A DNA stretch of 64,000 nt from Comamonas granuli NBRC 101663. Lineage in GTDB: Bacteria > Pseudomonadota > Gammaproteobacteria > Burkholderiales > Burkholderiaceae_C. Below the pieces are notes generated by a model. The model was not told the DNA's origin and did no database searches. It saw nothing but the letters and a program-made list of their open reading frames with translations. Made by a program: the position numbers and the translations under genes. Below, in pieces: positions 16,467-25,262 of this stretch (position 1 is the stretch's first letter; the number at the start of each line of letters is the position of its first letter). The stretch covers positions 53,596 through 117,595 of the forward strand of contig NZ_BBJX01000014.1 of NCBI RefSeq assembly GCF_000739995.1, read 5' to 3'.

Positions 16467-17423
16467 TCACAAAAACTGCTTCAGGCGCTGCGGGTCGAGC
16501 TGGGCAATGGTCTCGCGCCCCAGGGCGGTGAGCGTGAGCGCGGCGGCGCGCGTGGCGATGTCAATGCCCAGGCCCGCCTGCGCGGGCCAGCGGGCATCCA
16601 GGCGCAGGTAGCGGTCCTGCAGGCGGTCTTCCATGGTGGCCACCACATGCTGCTGCTGCACGGCGATCATGGTGAGGATGAGCCGCCCGTCGGTGAGCCA
16701 GCCGACGGCGCCGGCGTCCGCCTCGAGGTGCTCGGCGGGGCGGTAGCCCATGGTGGCCGTGCCGATGGAGAGCATGCGCACGCGCGCCGGCTTGGTGCCC
16801 ATGAAGAGCTCGGCCTCGTGCAGCGCGACCTGGTCGGGCGCAACGGCGAACAGGCCGCCGTCGGCGTACAGCGTCTTGCCGATCTGCACGCTGGGGAAGA
16901 AGGCCGGCGCCGCGCTCGTGGCCATGGCCACGTCGACGGCACTGATGTCCTCGTCGCCCAGGGAGGCGTCGGCGTGCGGCGTCTTGAACACCTTGGTGAC
17001 GCTGCGCGAGACATCGACCGCGGGAATGACCACGGCGTGCAGCGCGTCGCCCAGGGTGCGCGCGCCCAGGTGGCGCATGAGCTCGCCGCGCAGGGTCTCG
17101 CCCGTGTACTTGGGGCCCAGCACCGAGCGCGTGAGGTCTATCAGCCGGGTGACGGTGCCCCCGGGCAGGCGGCGTGCGGAGAAGATGTCCTCGCCCTTCT
17201 CGACGAAGAGCTTGACGATCTGCGCCATGGGCACCTCGTAGGCCAGCGCCAGCGCCAGCAGGCCGCCCACCGAGGTGCCTGCGATCAGGTCGAAGCGCCG
17301 CCCCAGGGGCTCGCCCACGCGCTCCTCCAGGTGCGCCAGCACCACGGCGGCATACAGCCCCAGGTAGCCGCCGCCGCTCAGGGACAGGATACGGAATTCA
17401 GAGGATGGGTTCTTGCTTGGCAT
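16467..17423 (-). CDS. Patatin-like phospholipase (CapV-like), orphan
   Basis: The 318-residue protein has the patatin catalytic set. The oxyanion loop is GGGYLG (residues 17-22), the nucleophile serine is S51 in GTSVGG, and the catalytic aspartate is in ADGG at about residue 188. The FRILSLSGGG start and FDLIAGTSVGG spacing resemble CapV phospholipases, which are CBASS effectors activated by cyclic dinucleotides. No cyclase, Cap2 or Cap3 gene is nearby, so it may be an ordinary phospholipase. There is no signal peptide, so it is probably cytosolic. It lies 71 nt downstream of the large CheR/GGDEF/EAL gene on the same strand. Confidence 0.85.
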   Translation of the reverse strand: MPSKNPSSEFRILSLSGGGYLGLYAAVVLAHLEERVGEPLGRRFDLIAGTSVGGLLALALAYEVPMAQIVKLFVEKGEDIFSARRLPGGTVTRLIDLTRSVLGPKYTGETLRGELMRHLGARTLGDALHAVVIPAVDVSRSVTKVFKTPHADASLGDEDISAVDVAMATSAAPAFFPSVQIGKTLYADGGLFAVAPDQVALHEAELFMGTKPARVRMLSIGTATMGYRPAEHLEADAGAVGWLTDGRLILTMIAVQQQHVVATMEDRLQDRYLRLDARWPAQAGLGIDIATRAAALTLTALGRETIAQLDPQRLKQFL

Positions 17424-17494
17424 GGGTCACGGGAGCAATCGGCGGCAAGGGCAGGCCGGGGCGCGCGGCCCCGGAAGGTGTGCAGGCATCCCTC

Positions 17495-20400
17495 TCAGCG
17501 CACTGCATAGTCGCTGAGCCACTGGGCCAGGGCGTCGGCCGGCATGGGCCGGGCGAAATGGTAGCCCTGGGCCTCGTGGCATTGGTACAGGTGCAGGAAG
17601 TTGGCCAGCTCCGCCGTCTCCACGCCCTCGGCGATGACCTTGAGCTTGAGGCTGCGCGCCATGCTGATGATGGCGCGCACGATGGCGGCGTCGTCCGGGT
17701 CACTCACGATGTCGCGCACGAAGGACTGGTCGATCTTGAGCTTGTCCACAGCAAAGCGCTTGAGGTAGGCCAGGCTGGAATAGCCGGTGCCGAAGTCGTC
17801 GATGGACAGGCACACGCCCAGGGCCTTGAAGCGGCGCAGCTTCTCGAGCACCTCTTCGGCGTCCTCGATGAGCAGCGACTCGGTCAGCTCCAGCTCCAGC
17901 CGCGCGGGCTCCAGCCCCGACTGCGTGAGCGCCTGCGTGACGCTGTGCAGCAGGTCGCCGCGGCGGAACTGCACGGCCGAGAGGTTCACGGCCATGGTGA
18001 GCTCGGGCAGGCCCTGCTGCTGCCAGCGCACGGCCTGGGCGCAGGCCTCCTGCAGGATCCAGTCGCCGATGGGCACGATGAGGCCGCTTTCCTCGGCGGT
18101 GGCGATGAAGCGCCCGGGCGGCAGCAATTCGTCGGGGCTGCGCTGCCAGCGCACCAGGGCCTCGACGCCCACCACGCGGCCGCTGGCCAGGTCGATCTGC
18201 GGCTGGTAGTGCAGCACGAACTGCCGCTGGTCCAGCGCCCAGTGCAGGGCCGTGCGCAGCTTGAGCTGCTCCAGCGCCTCGGCGTTCATGGTCGAGGTGT
18301 AGAAGCGCCAGGTGTTGCGCCCGGCCGCCTTGGCCTGGTACATGGCGGTGTCGGCGCGCTGCAGCAGGGCGTCGAAATCGCGGCCGTCGTCGGGCCACAC
18401 GGCCACGCCCATGGACAGGCTGGCCGCGAGCTCGTGGCCCTCGATGTGGAAAGGCTCGGCCAGCGCCTGCACGACCTGCGTGGCCATGCGGTTGATGGCC
18501 TCCATGTCCTTCACCCCGGTCAGGGCGATGAAGAACTCGTCGCCGCCCTGGCGGCTGATGGTGTCGGCGTCGCGCACGCTGGCGCGCAGGCGCTGCGCCA
18601 CCTGCTGCAGCATCTGGTCGCCCACGGGGTGGCCCAGCGTGTCGTTGATGGTCTTGAAGTGGTCCAGGTCGAGGTAGAGCAGCGCCACCTTGGTGCCCAG
18701 GTGCTCCGACCAGGCCATGGCCAGCTCGAAGCGGTCGCGAAACAGCACGCGGTTGGGCAGGCCGGTCAGGGGGTCGTGGTGCGCCAGGAAATCGATGCGC
18801 GCCTCGGCCTCCTTGCGCTCGGTGACGTCCTGGATGAAGGCCAGCACCAGCGGCTCGTTCTCGCTGTCCACCAGCCCCGCCGAGAGGCTCACATGGCGCA
18901 GCTCGCCGCTCTTGCAGCGCCACTGGGTCTCGTAGTTGAGCGCCGTGCCGTGCAGGCGCAGTTCCTCCAGCCAGGCCTCGCGCGCCGCCAGGTCGGCCCA
19001 CAGGCCGATCTCCAGCGTGGTGTGGCCGATCAGGTCCTGCCGCTCCCAGCCGAAGAACTCGGTGTACTTGGTGTTGACTTCGAGGAACAGGCCGTCCGCG
19101 GCGCGCGCGATCGAGGCCGCCAGCGGGCTGGCGCTGAAAGCGACCTGGAAGCGCTGCTCCGTCTGGCGCAGCTCGGTGATGTCCTGCATGGAGCCGGAGA
19201 CGGCCAAAGCGCGGCCCGCGCTGTCGCGCTGCACCTCGCCCGTGGCCCGGCCCACGCGGACCTGGCCGTCCGTGCGGCGAAAGCCGAATTCCGCCTGGTA
19301 GAGCGCGTCGCGCGGCCCCGTGCCCAGCGCAGCCTGCACCTGCGTGCCGACGCGCGCGCGGTCCTTGGGCTCCACATGCTGGAGAAACAGCTCGTAGGTC
19401 GGCTGCACCTGCCCGGGCGCGTAGCCGAAGCAGGCGAAGGTCTCGTCGCTCCAGTGCAGCACGCCGGTGTCCACCCACCACTCCCAGTGCCCCACATGCG
19501 CCAGGCGCGCGACCTGCTCCATGCGGCGGCGCTGCTGCTGGGGGGCGGTCACGTCGCGCAGCAGCTCGATCTTGCTGACGCTGCCGTCGGCATTGGGCAG
19601 CGGCATGTCCAGCAGCTCGTAGGTCGTGCCGTTGGGCATGGTCCAGTCCCAGCGCACGGTGTGGCCCGCATAGACCTCGGCGTTCTTGCACCAGGTGCAG
19701 GGCGCCGCGCTGCCATGGAAGTACTCGTGGCACTTGCGCCCCTGCACTGGGCCGTAGATCTTCTGCAGGGCGGGGTTGAGGTATTCGATCTCGTAGCGCG
19801 GGTTGGCGATGTAGACGCCGTCGGTCAGCGCGTCCGTGATGGCCTGCAGGTGGGCGCGGTCGCTCGCCAGTTGCGCGGCGAGTTCCTGGGTGCGCTTGAC
19901 TTCGCTGATGTCGGTCCAGGTGAGCACCACGCCGTTGCCGCCGCCCTTGCCTTCGTCACGGTAGGGCACGATGCGCTGGAACACCCAACGCCCGTCGGGC
20001 AGGCGCAGCTCGGTCTCGCGGCGCGCGCCGGTTTCCGCGCAGCGCTGCAGTTCGGCAAGAAAGGGCTGCTGCGGGCCGAGCCGGTAGTGGATATCGGCCA
20101 CCGGCCGGCCGATGTCGCTCGCGCGCAGCGCCAGGTAGTCTTCGACGCCGGGGCTGATGCGGCGCAGGCACAGCCGCTCGTCCAGGAACACGGTGCCGAT
20201 GTCCGTGCTGTCGAGCAGGTGGTCGTAGTCGCGCGTGAGCGCGGCCAGCTCGTCGTTCTTCGCCTGCAGCTCGCGGTTGAGGGTGTAGAGGTCTTCGTTG
20301 ACCGACTTGAGTTCCTCGTTGGCGCTTTGCAGCTCCTCGTTGGAGGCGGTGAGTTCCTCGTTGCCCAGGTCCAGGCGCTCGTAGCTGGCGTGCAGTTCGA

Positions 20401-21424
20401 GCACCATTTCCTGCAGGCGCTCGCGCGTGGCCTGCAGCTCGGCCTGCAGCAGGTGCGCGGGCGGATCGGAGGGGTCCGACAGGCCGTCTTCGAGCCCCGC
20501 GGGCACGGACTTCACCGCGGGGCCGGGCGGGTCGATCACTCGCGCCAGGGCCACGCCCTGCTTGCGAAACAGCTTGCTCGTGCGATCCAGGGGGGAGAAG
20601 GCGGGAGCGTCCAGCGCCTCCACCGTCTCGCTCGCGCCGAGCATCAGCACGCCGTGCGGCTTGAGCGCGAAATGCAGTTGCGACAAGGCCTTGGCCTGCG
20701 CCTCGGGCTGCAGGTAGATCAGCAGGTTGCGGCACACGGCCAGGTCCACGTGCGTGAACGGCGGATCGCACAGCAGGTTGTGGCGCGCAAACACCACGTG
20801 GCGGCGCAGCGAGGCGTCCACGCGCATGCGCCCGCGCCCGTCGCGCACCCAGTAGCGCCCGCGCAGGGCCTCGGGCACCACGGCCAGGGCCTGCGCGTCG
20901 TACTCGCCATACGAAGCCGCCGCCAGCGCGGCCGCGCCCAGGTCGGTGGCAAAGACCTTCACGTTGCCGTGAAAACCCATGCGCCCCGCCGCCTCCAGGG
21001 CCAGCATGGCCAGGGTGTAGGCCTCTTCGCCGGTGGCGCAGCCCGCCGACCAGATGCGCAGCTCCTCGCCCGCGGGGCGGCCGCGCAGCAGGTCGGTGAA
21101 CACCACGTCGGCCAGGTGCGCGAACATCAGGGGGTCGCGGAAGAACTCGGTCACATGGACCAGCAGGTCGGCGCACAGGGCCTGGCGCTCGGCCTCGTCG
21201 GCGTCCAGGCGCTGCAGGTACTGGCCCGGAACATCGGCCTGCACCTGGCCCATGCGGTGGCGCACCCTGCGCGCCAGGGTGGAGTGTTTGTAGCCGGAAA
21301 AATCGACCCCGCTGCGCCGGCGCAGCACATCCACCATGGCAGGCAGCTCCGCCAGGGGTTCGTCCAGTGCGGTATCAGCGCTCCAGGGGCCGAGATCGTC
21401 CGGATCGGTCGCGGAGTTCTCCAT
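17495..21424 (-). CDS. CheR methyltransferase-multi-PAS-GGDEF-EAL fusion protein
   Basis: This 1309-residue cytoplasmic protein starts with a CheR domain (SAM motif GCATGEE at about residue 130; TEFFRDP and NLLIYL present). A coiled-coil linker follows (ASNEELQSANEEL region, about 340-395), then roughly four PAS modules (about 400-900), one with CTWCKNAEV. The output is a diguanylate cyclase domain with intact GGDEF at about 958-962 and an RDAD inhibitory I-site just before it. A complete EAL phosphodiesterase domain follows (EAL at about 1088; ELTES, DDFGTGYSS, EGVET). No membrane segment or CheB domain is visible. It plausibly links receptor methylation or PAS-sensed signals to cyclic-di-GMP turnover. 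Confidence 0.93.
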   Translation of the reverse strand: MENSATDPDDLGPWSADTALDEPLAELPAMVDVLRRRSGVDFSGYKHSTLARRVRHRMGQVQADVPGQYLQRLDADEAERQALCADLLVHVTEFFRDPLMFAHLADVVFTDLLRGRPAGEELRIWSAGCATGEEAYTLAMLALEAAGRMGFHGNVKVFATDLGAAALAAASYGEYDAQALAVVPEALRGRYWVRDGRGRMRVDASLRRHVVFARHNLLCDPPFTHVDLAVCRNLLIYLQPEAQAKALSQLHFALKPHGVLMLGASETVEALDAPAFSPLDRTSKLFRKQGVALARVIDPPGPAVKSVPAGLEDGLSDPSDPPAHLLQAELQATRERLQEMVLELHASYERLDLGNEELTASNEELQSANEELKSVNEDLYTLNRELQAKNDELAALTRDYDHLLDSTDIGTVFLDERLCLRRISPGVEDYLALRASDIGRPVADIHYRLGPQQPFLAELQRCAETGARRETELRLPDGRWVFQRIVPYRDEGKGGGNGVVLTWTDISEVKRTQELAAQLASDRAHLQAITDALTDGVYIANPRYEIEYLNPALQKIYGPVQGRKCHEYFHGSAAPCTWCKNAEVYAGHTVRWDWTMPNGTTYELLDMPLPNADGSVSKIELLRDVTAPQQQRRRMEQVARLAHVGHWEWWVDTGVLHWSDETFACFGYAPGQVQPTYELFLQHVEPKDRARVGTQVQAALGTGPRDALYQAEFGFRRTDGQVRVGRATGEVQRDSAGRALAVSGSMQDITELRQTEQRFQVAFSASPLAASIARAADGLFLEVNTKYTEFFGWERQDLIGHTTLEIGLWADLAAREAWLEELRLHGTALNYETQWRCKSGELRHVSLSAGLVDSENEPLVLAFIQDVTERKEAEARIDFLAHHDPLTGLPNRVLFRDRFELAMAWSEHLGTKVALLYLDLDHFKTINDTLGHPVGDQMLQQVAQRLRASVRDADTISRQGGDEFFIALTGVKDMEAINRMATQVVQALAEPFHIEGHELAASLSMGVAVWPDDGRDFDALLQRADTAMYQAKAAGRNTWRFYTSTMNAEALEQLKLRTALHWALDQRQFVLHYQPQIDLASGRVVGVEALVRWQRSPDELLPPGRFIATAEESGLIVPIGDWILQEACAQAVRWQQQGLPELTMAVNLSAVQFRRGDLLHSVTQALTQSGLEPARLELELTESLLIEDAEEVLEKLRRFKALGVCLSIDDFGTGYSSLAYLKRFAVDKLKIDQSFVRDIVSDPDDAAIVRAIISMARSLKLKVIAEGVETAELANFLHLYQCHEAQGYHFARPMPADALAQWLSDYAVR

Positions 21425-21560
21425 GGAAGGCGATTATGGCAACGCTGCGGGCCTGTCCCGGCCTTGCTGCGTCAGGGTTTTTACGCGGTTCCTGCCCTAC
21501 ACTGGGCCGCTTGTCAGGCATTGCCGCGGTGCACGGGCGCCGGGGCCGGAGGTGGAGGTC

Positions 21561-22481
21561 ATGAAATTCGCAGTGATGGGTGCCGGTGCCGTGGGCTGCT
21601 ACTACGGCGGCATGCTGGCGCGCGCCGGGCACGAGGTGGTGCTGGTGGGGCGCCCCGCGCACGTGCAGGCCGTGCGCGCGCAGGGCCTGCTGCTGGACAC
21701 CCGCCAGGGGCAGGAGCGCGTGCACCTGCAGGCCGACACGGACGCCAGCGCCGTGCGCGGCGCCCAGTGCGTGCTGTTTTGCGTCAAGTCCACCGACACC
21801 GAGAGCGCCGGCCGCGCCATGGCGCCGCACCTGGCAGACGATGCCGTGGTGCTGAGCCTGCAGAACGGCGTGGACAATGCCGAGCGCCTGCAGGCCGTGC
21901 TGGGGCGCACCGTGCTGCCCGCCGTGGTGTACGTGGCCACCAGCATGGCCGGCCCGGGGCATGTGCGCCACCATGGCCGCGGCGACCTGGTGCTGCCGCC
22001 CTCCCCGGCCAGCAGCGGCCTGGCCCACCTGATGGCGGCGGCCGGCATCCCCGTGCAGATCTCGGACAACGTGGCCGGTGCGCTGTGGGCCAAGCTGCTG
22101 CTCAACTGCGTGTACAACCCGCTGTCGGCCCTCACCGGCCTGCCCTATGGCGCCATCGTGGACAGCCCGGGCCTGGACGTGCCGCGCATGATGGACGACA
22201 TCGTGCAGGAGTGCCTGGCCGTGGCGCAGGCCTGCGGCGTCACGCTGCCCGAGGGCGCGGCCCAGGCCGTGCTGCCGCTGGCGGCAAGCATGCCCACGCA
22301 GATCTCCTCCACCGCCCAGGACCTGGCGCGCGGCCGGCCGACGGAGATCGACCACCTGAACGGCTTCATCGTGCGCCAGGGCCAGGCCCGGGGCGTGCCC
22401 ACGCCGGTCAACCGCATGCTGCACACCCTGGTGCGCCTGCGCGAGCAGTACCGCAGCGCGGACGGCGCCGCACCTACCTGA
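21561..22481 (+). CDS. 2-dehydropantoate 2-reductase family protein (PanE/ApbA)
   Basis: The 306-residue protein has the NADPH-binding Rossmann motif GAGAVGCYYGG at residues 7-17. It also has FCVKSTDT with the conserved lysine, and LWAKLLLNCVYNPLSALTG, the family substrate-binding lysine helix, then PTEIDHLNGFIV. These features match ketopantoate reductase, which makes pantoate for coenzyme A. Comamonadaceae often have several paralogues, so pantothenate synthesis is likely but not certain. GGTGGAGGTC just before the ATG is a good ribosome site. An upstream in-frame ATG at 21336 lies inside the divergent CheR gene and is rejected. Confidence 0.88.
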   Translation: MKFAVMGAGAVGCYYGGMLARAGHEVVLVGRPAHVQAVRAQGLLLDTRQGQERVHLQADTDASAVRGAQCVLFCVKSTDTESAGRAMAPHLADDAVVLSLQNGVDNAERLQAVLGRTVLPAVVYVATSMAGPGHVRHHGRGDLVLPPSPASSGLAHLMAAAGIPVQISDNVAGALWAKLLLNCVYNPLSALTGLPYGAIVDSPGLDVPRMMDDIVQECLAVAQACGVTLPEGAAQAVLPLAASMPTQISSTAQDLARGRPTEIDHLNGFIVRQGQARGVPTPVNRMLHTLVRLREQYRSADGAAPT

Positions 22482-22494
22482 GAGCAAAGCACTC

Positions 22495-22545
22495 TTTTTT
22501 TGATAGCTGCCAGCGCTTGATGGATAAGCGCTGGAGCCCTATTTC
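22495..22545 (+). repeat. Palindromic intergenic repeat, copy 4 (complete)
   Basis: After a T run, GATAGCTG leads into a perfect hairpin: CCAGCGCTT (22510-22518), 7-nt loop, AAGCGCTGG (22526-22534). The unit ends in CCCTATTTC. The TAG stop of the convergent DUF3857 gene (22539-22541, minus strand) is formed by the CTA of this terminal CCTATTT. The element sits between the convergent panE-like and DUF3857 genes, where the hairpin may also end transcription. Confidence 0.8.
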
Positions 22546-24536
22546 TTTGCTTTTTTCTTACCCGATTTGCTGGCCTTGACCGCATGGCGGGCCTTGCCCG
22601 CCGGGCGCGGCGCCGCCAGGGCCGCGGGCGCGCGGGCGTGGGCCGGCCCCAGGGCCGCGGGCAGGCGGTAGTAGATCGGGCCCTGCAGGCTTTGCGCGAT
22701 GGGCTGGGCCTGGGCCACCCAGGCCTGCAGGGCGGCAGGCTCGCACACGCCCTGGGGCGTGTCGTCGCGCAGAATGCGCTGCACGCGCAGGCCCTGGGCC
22801 GTGCGCTCGTAGTGGCCGCTGTAGCGCAGCGGCTGGCTGCGCACCTGGAAGTCCGGCGGCAGGCGGGTGAAGGCCACGCCGGGCGCCAGTTCGATGTCGT
22901 AGGTCTCCTCGCTGTGGTAGCCGTAGCAGCGCACGCGGCGCTGCGGCTGCGGGAAGCTGGCCACCGCCAGGCGCACGACCGACAGCGGCAGGTCCACCAC
23001 GGGGGCGAGCACGAAGGCGCCCTGCGTGCCCGCCTGCAGGTAGTTGTCGATCTCGAAGGACAGGGCCAGGGCGTAGCGCTCGGCCAGCAGCGGGGTGTCG
23101 GCGGGTTCGCCCGCCTCCAGCGTGCCGCGCCCGCGGTAGCCCGAGCGCGCCAGCCACTGGTGCGCGAAGTCGCGCTGCGCCGCTGCGTCGAGGCGGCGCA
23201 GGTAGTCGCGCATGCGCGCCGCCTGCACGCCCTGGAACTCCACCTCCATGCGGCCGCGCGCACTGCCGTCGGCCGCCACGCGCAGGCGCGTATGCACGGC
23301 CTGGCCGTTGGCGCCGGCCGCTCCGGCCGGGATGCGCCGCAGCGCCGGCTCGGCCTCGCCATGCACCACGTTCTTGCCGTAGGCGTGGGCCGGCAGGTGG
23401 CCGAAGGGGATCAGCGCGGCGGAGGCGTCGAGGTAGAGCTGCCAGTCGGGCAGGTAGTTGATCACGTGGTCCAGGCTGGAGAGCACGGGCGTGGCGGGCA
23501 GGTCGTAGACCTCGCCCGCGTTCAGCAGCACCTGCTCGCTGCGGATGCCCACGGCCGCCAGCAGTGCCTGCAGCAGCGTGGCCTGGTCCTTGCAATCGCC
23601 CGCGCCGCGCGCCAGCACGGCATCCGGCGCCTGCGGCACCATGGCCCCCAGGCCCAGGCAGGCGCCGCCCGCCGGGGCGATGTGCGTGGACACCCATTCG
23701 TACAGCAGGCGCGCGCGCTCGCGGGCGTCGTCCGCGCCGCCCGCGACCTCCTGCGCCAGCGCCCGCACGCGCGCCGTGGGCTCGGCCAGGGGCCGGGCGC
23801 GGGCGCCATAGGCGCGCGCCAGGGCGCCATGGCTGGCGAAGCTGCTGGCGAGCAGCACGGGGGTTTCCTCCATGCGCCACAGGCCCTCGTCGGCGGCGCT
23901 CCAGGGGCGCGCTGCGGGGTTGCGGTACTCCCATTGGCGCTCCACGCTCCCGCCCTGCGTGCTCGCGGGCAGTTCCTGCAGGCCATGGGCCTCGAAGCGC
24001 AGGTCCAGGCCCTGGGGCGCGCGCACGGTGATGCGGCTGTCGCGGTGCACGCTGAAGGGCGAGAAGCCATGCGCCAGCGAGAACGCCCCCGGCAGCACGG
24101 CCTCCCGGTCGGCGATGCGAAAGCGCACGGCCACGGTGTCGCCCACAGCCACATCGGCAAAGCGCACCAGGGTGCGCGTGCGCGCCGGGTCGCCCTCGTC
24201 CGGCGCGCTCTGGAAGCTCGCGGGGGGCACGTCGATGCGCCGCCCGTCCGGCTTCAGGGTGTAGGCCTCCAGCAGGCTGCCCTGCTGCAGGCCGGTGAGA
24301 AAGCTGAAGTCATAGGCCGCGGCCTCGGGCAGGGCCTGGGGCTGCAGGATCTTCTGGTGCAGCTCCTTGGTCACCGTGGCGCGCCCGTCGCGCTCCACGT
24401 CGTAGCGCACGTGCCAGCGCTCGAGCACCGTGGGCTCGGTCGCCAGCGCCAGGCCGGCCGGCAGCAGGGCGCAGCCCAGGGCGGCGCGCCAGCACAGGCG
24501 GCCGAGGGAGAAGGACAGCGGCAGACGCCTGGACAT
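22539..24536 (-). CDS. Secreted DUF3857/transglutaminase-like protein
   Basis: The 665-residue protein has an N-terminal signal peptide (SLGRLCWRAALGCALLPAGLALA), a DUF3857 beta-domain (about 30-220) and a transglutaminase-like domain. The Cys-His-Asp triad is C315 (GDCKDQATLL), H357 (SSLDHVINYL) and D370 (YLDAS). The tail is Lys-rich (SKSGKKKAKK), and its TAG stop lies inside the intergenic repeat. ATG 24536 is preferred to 24578 because it avoids overlap with the upstream gene and starts directly before the signal. The protein is probably periplasmic. The reaction (protease, cross-linker or inactive) is unknown. The upstream membrane-protein gene 16 nt away is its likely partner. Confidence 0.87.
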   Translation of the reverse strand: MSRRLPLSFSLGRLCWRAALGCALLPAGLALATEPTVLERWHVRYDVERDGRATVTKELHQKILQPQALPEAAAYDFSFLTGLQQGSLLEAYTLKPDGRRIDVPPASFQSAPDEGDPARTRTLVRFADVAVGDTVAVRFRIADREAVLPGAFSLAHGFSPFSVHRDSRITVRAPQGLDLRFEAHGLQELPASTQGGSVERQWEYRNPAARPWSAADEGLWRMEETPVLLASSFASHGALARAYGARARPLAEPTARVRALAQEVAGGADDARERARLLYEWVSTHIAPAGGACLGLGAMVPQAPDAVLARGAGDCKDQATLLQALLAAVGIRSEQVLLNAGEVYDLPATPVLSSLDHVINYLPDWQLYLDASAALIPFGHLPAHAYGKNVVHGEAEPALRRIPAGAAGANGQAVHTRLRVAADGSARGRMEVEFQGVQAARMRDYLRRLDAAAQRDFAHQWLARSGYRGRGTLEAGEPADTPLLAERYALALSFEIDNYLQAGTQGAFVLAPVVDLPLSVVRLAVASFPQPQRRVRCYGYHSEETYDIELAPGVAFTRLPPDFQVRSQPLRYSGHYERTAQGLRVQRILRDDTPQGVCEPAALQAWVAQAQPIAQSLQGPIYYRLPAALGPAHARAPAALAAPRPAGKARHAVKASKSGKKKAKK

Positions 24537-24552
24537 GCTCGGCACCCGCGGC

Positions 24553-25185
24553 CTACTGGCGCCGCATCCAGACGACAAAGCCGACGAAGAAAAGCCCCAG
24601 CAGCAGCGGCACCCACGACAGCAGCGGATGGCTCATGCTGACATTGCCCATGCCCGACCAGATCTCGACCTGCACGCCCGCCAGGCCGAGGTTGGCCGTG
24701 GAGCCCGCGTCGATGCGCAGCACCGCCTCGCGGTCCTGCTTCATGCTCACGGGGATGGACACGCCCGTCAGCTCCACGGCCTGGCCGGCGTGCGCGCCTG
24801 GCTGCGCCATGGCAGGCAGCAGGAGCTTGTGCACGGTGCCGTCCAGCGCCCAGCCCGCACGCAGGTGCAGGGCGGCTTCGCCGTCGGCGGGCGCGGTGCC
24901 GCTGGCCTTGATGACCACGGTGTAGGGGCTGCCCTCGGTGCTCAGGGCCAGGGTGGGCCCGCGCCAGACCGGCTCGCTCTGCGCCGGCGCGGACTGGGCG
25001 TCGGCAACGGCGGGCGCCTGCTGCAGGCGCGCCACGGCCTCGGCCGGCAGGTCGATGGTCTGCAGCAGGCGCTGGCCCCACTGGCCCTGCGCGGGCTGGG
25101 CGAGCGCGGGCAGCGCCACCAGGCCCAGCAGCAGCCAGGCCCAGCGCCGCAGGGCAGCGCGCATCCAGGTCATGGTCGGCGTCAT
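24553..25185 (-). CDS. Exported protein with C-terminal membrane anchor, unknown
   Basis: The 210-residue protein has a signal peptide (RRWAWLLLGLVALPALAQ), a periplasmic middle part of beta-rich sequence, and one C-terminal transmembrane helix (LLSWVPLLLGLFFVGFVVW) followed by MRRQ. The topology would place the central domain in the periplasm, anchored to the inner membrane. I do not recognise the family. The DUF3857/transglutaminase gene begins 16 nt downstream, so the two products probably act together. Confidence 0.8.
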   Translation of the reverse strand: MTPTMTWMRAALRRWAWLLLGLVALPALAQPAQGQWGQRLLQTIDLPAEAVARLQQAPAVADAQSAPAQSEPVWRGPTLALSTEGSPYTVVIKASGTAPADGEAALHLRAGWALDGTVHKLLLPAMAQPGAHAGQAVELTGVSIPVSMKQDREAVLRIDAGSTANLGLAGVQVEIWSGMGNVSMSHPLLSWVPLLLGLFFVGFVVWMRRQ

Positions 25186-25196
25186 ACAGGCTTTCT

Positions 25197-25262
25197 TTGA
25201 TGCTACGTTTTCAATAGCTGGTCGCGCTGATGGACAGAGCGCCAGGGTCGGATTTCGCTATT
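25197..25262 (+). repeat. Palindromic intergenic repeat, copy 5 (complete)
   Basis: The unit runs from AATAG (25213-25217) through GCGCTGATGGACAGAGCGCCA, read as two arms GCGCT/AGCGC, to CTATT (25258-25262). The TAG stop of the RarD-like gene (25258-25260, minus strand) is the CTA of the terminal CTATT, as at copy 4. It separates two genes on the minus strand. Confidence 0.75.

Noticed and set aside
16467..17423. Complete CBASS anti-phage system around the patatin
   Set aside because: No CD-NTase, Cap2, Cap3 or other immunity gene lies within 15 kb on either side; only the effector-like protein is present.
17405..22579. Very long open frame on the plus strand opposite the CheR-GGDEF-EAL gene
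   Set aside because: It is a GC-driven antisense frame: its translation is Arg/Ala/Gly/His-rich without motifs, whereas the minus strand encodes clear domains. The same holds for the long plus frame opposite acnB.
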